Below are positions 62,870 through 64,000 of a stretch of 64,000 nucleotides of DNA, piece after piece. Each line of letters begins with the position of its first letter. The first letter of the stretch is position 1. Under the pieces are notes generated by a model. The model did not search any database. It was given only the letters and a program-made list of their open reading frames with translations, and had not been told where the DNA came from. Source of the DNA: Sarcophilus harrisii. Lineage: Eukaryota; Chordata; Mammalia; Dasyuromorphia; Dasyuridae. The DNA is taken from NCBI RefSeq assembly GCF_902635505.1, contig NC_045429.1, positions 426,525,669 through 426,589,668 of the forward strand, given 5' to 3'. A program made the translations under genes and the position numbers.

Positions 62870-63560
62870 AAAATTTTTCAGTTCTGAATCAGTCTCTGGC
62901 TTCTCTCTATTACATATAATACTTGCTGTTGGTTTTAGATAGATACTGTTTATTTCAAGGAAATTCCCTTTATCCCTATGCCCTCTAGTGTGTGTGTGTG
63001 GGGGGGGGGGGAGGGAATGTTTTGTTTTGCTGAGGCAATTAGGGTTTAAGTGATTTGCTCAGGGTCACACAGCTAGGAAGTGTCAAGTGTCTAAAGGCAG
63101 ATTTGAACTGGGGCCCTCCTGACTTCAGGGCCAGTACTCTATCCACTGCACCATTTAGCTGCCCCACTCTCCAGTGTTTTTAAGAGGAATGGATGCTGTA
63201 TTTTGTCAAAAGCTTTTTCTGCATCTATTAAGATTTTCATACGATTCCTGTTGGTTCTATTATTGCTATAGTGGTTGATTATGCTAATAATTTTCCTGAT
63301 AATGAACCAACCTTGGGAAACCCAAATCCCACTTGGTCAAAGTATTATCCTGCTGATAAATTGTAATTCTTTGCTAGTATTTTATTTAAAAGTTTTGCAT
63401 GGATATTCATTAGGGAGATTAATCAGTAATTTTCTTTCTCCGGCTCTTCCTGGTTTAGGTATTAGTACCATATTTGTGTCATAGGAGGAATTTGGCAGGA
63501 CTCCTTTACCTGTTTTTCCAAACGGTTTACATAGTATGGGAATTAGTTGGATTCAGTCTC
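62870..63560 (-). mobile_element. L1 RT-region fragment, reverse, split by a SINE
   Basis: Plus-strand tgctgttggttttagataga, then after the SINE agtgtttttaagaggaatgg, gtcaaaagctttttctgcat, tttgcatggatattcattag and ctctttcctggtttaggtat-like text is the reverse of the L1 RT region (compare 58150-58400). Confidence 0.8.
63023..63165 (-). repeat. tRNA-derived SINE, reverse, inside the L1
   Basis: Plus-strand ctgaggcaattagggtttaa, ctcagggtcacacagctagg and ctctatccactgcaccattt agctgcccc is the reversed SINE. The L1 flanks share (c)agtgt, a possible target-site duplication. Confidence 0.85.
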
Positions 63561-63564
63561 AAAA

Positions 63565-64000
63565 ACCTAAAGTCTGAAACTATGACCCAAAGGAGAAGAG
63601 AAAATTGAATGAGAGCAGGTTCAAGGTGAGGGTTGAAGGGATGAGGAATATTTTTAACTGAGATAAGTAGAACTGGAAGGGGAGTACTGATAAAAGGAGA
63701 CTCTACAAAACAAGTGAAGGAATTATTTAAAGATAATATAGCTTTCTTGGCCAAACTACAATTTGGTCAACAGGTTTCAGCAGCCCTTTCATGGGCTAAT
63801 TAAGCATTAAATTGACTGGAACAGTGTGAAGTCCTTTCTCTAGCTGGGGGCTCCCTGTGGTCTTCTGGTAAGGTGTGAGGGCCATGGACCAGTGACACAG
63901 ATCAGGGGCTACTTCCCGAGGCAAGTTCAACAAAGGAAGAAGCCAGGGACTAGAAAGTGGTAGGAGTTGATCTGACAGAAAGTTGTTCAACAGAATAATG
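63565..64000. other. Intergenic end of the window, nothing recognised
   Basis: No gene or named repeat. SELENBP1, the next human neighbour of RFX5, is not reached. Confidence 0.4.

Overview
The window is mammalian nuclear DNA and most probably marsupial. Three split genes match well-known human genes in sequence and exon layout, in the human 1q21.3 order ZNF687 (+), PI4KB (-), RFX5 (-). The interspersed repeats are a marsupial-type mix: L1 with the 3' end seen in marsupials, tRNA-derived SINEs of two kinds (one with a BovB/RTE-like tail, one ending in an accccaattgcc-type 3' part), and many old L2, CR1/L3 and MIR fragments. I cannot tell American from Australian marsupials. Repeat names are given from memory of the families, not from a library search.

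Layout. Positions 1-3200 hold the last seven coding exons of ZNF687 with nine C2H2 zinc fingers. It is tail to tail with PI4KB, whose 3' UTR begins about 100 bp further on or overlaps it. PI4KB (3.3-27.6 kb) is complete: eleven coding exons giving 811 residues by my splicing, with a 45-nt cassette exon, and one non-coding first exon in a CpG island that carries a (GGC)10 run. About 1 kb further upstream (28.4-29.3 kb) lies a second GC-rich segment with a 16-bp tandem repeat of GC boxes, a perfect GTCACGTGAC palindrome and strong plus-strand splice donors but no recognisable gene. It may be a divergent non-coding transcript.

Positions 29.3-46.5 kb are intergenic and made mostly of old repeats nested in one another, plus one processed pseudogene of NSA2 (31677-32400). 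RFX5 (46.6-50.95 kb, minus) is complete: nine coding exons and 598 residues by my splicing. Its CpG-island promoter has three inverted CCAAT boxes and an X-box-like site that its own product might bind. Positions 51.5-64 kb are intergenic again and include a long L2 broken up by two L1s and a SINE, and a short hAT-type element with terminal repeats.

The three genes do not form a pathway. ZNF687 is a nuclear zinc-finger cofactor, PI4KB makes PI4P at the Golgi, and RFX5 drives MHC class II transcription; their adjacency is conserved synteny. I found no CRISPR array, no tRNA or rRNA gene and no intact mobile element. I saw no clearly new biological system. The best leads are the putative divergent promoter upstream of PI4KB and the X-box/CCAAT module at RFX5.
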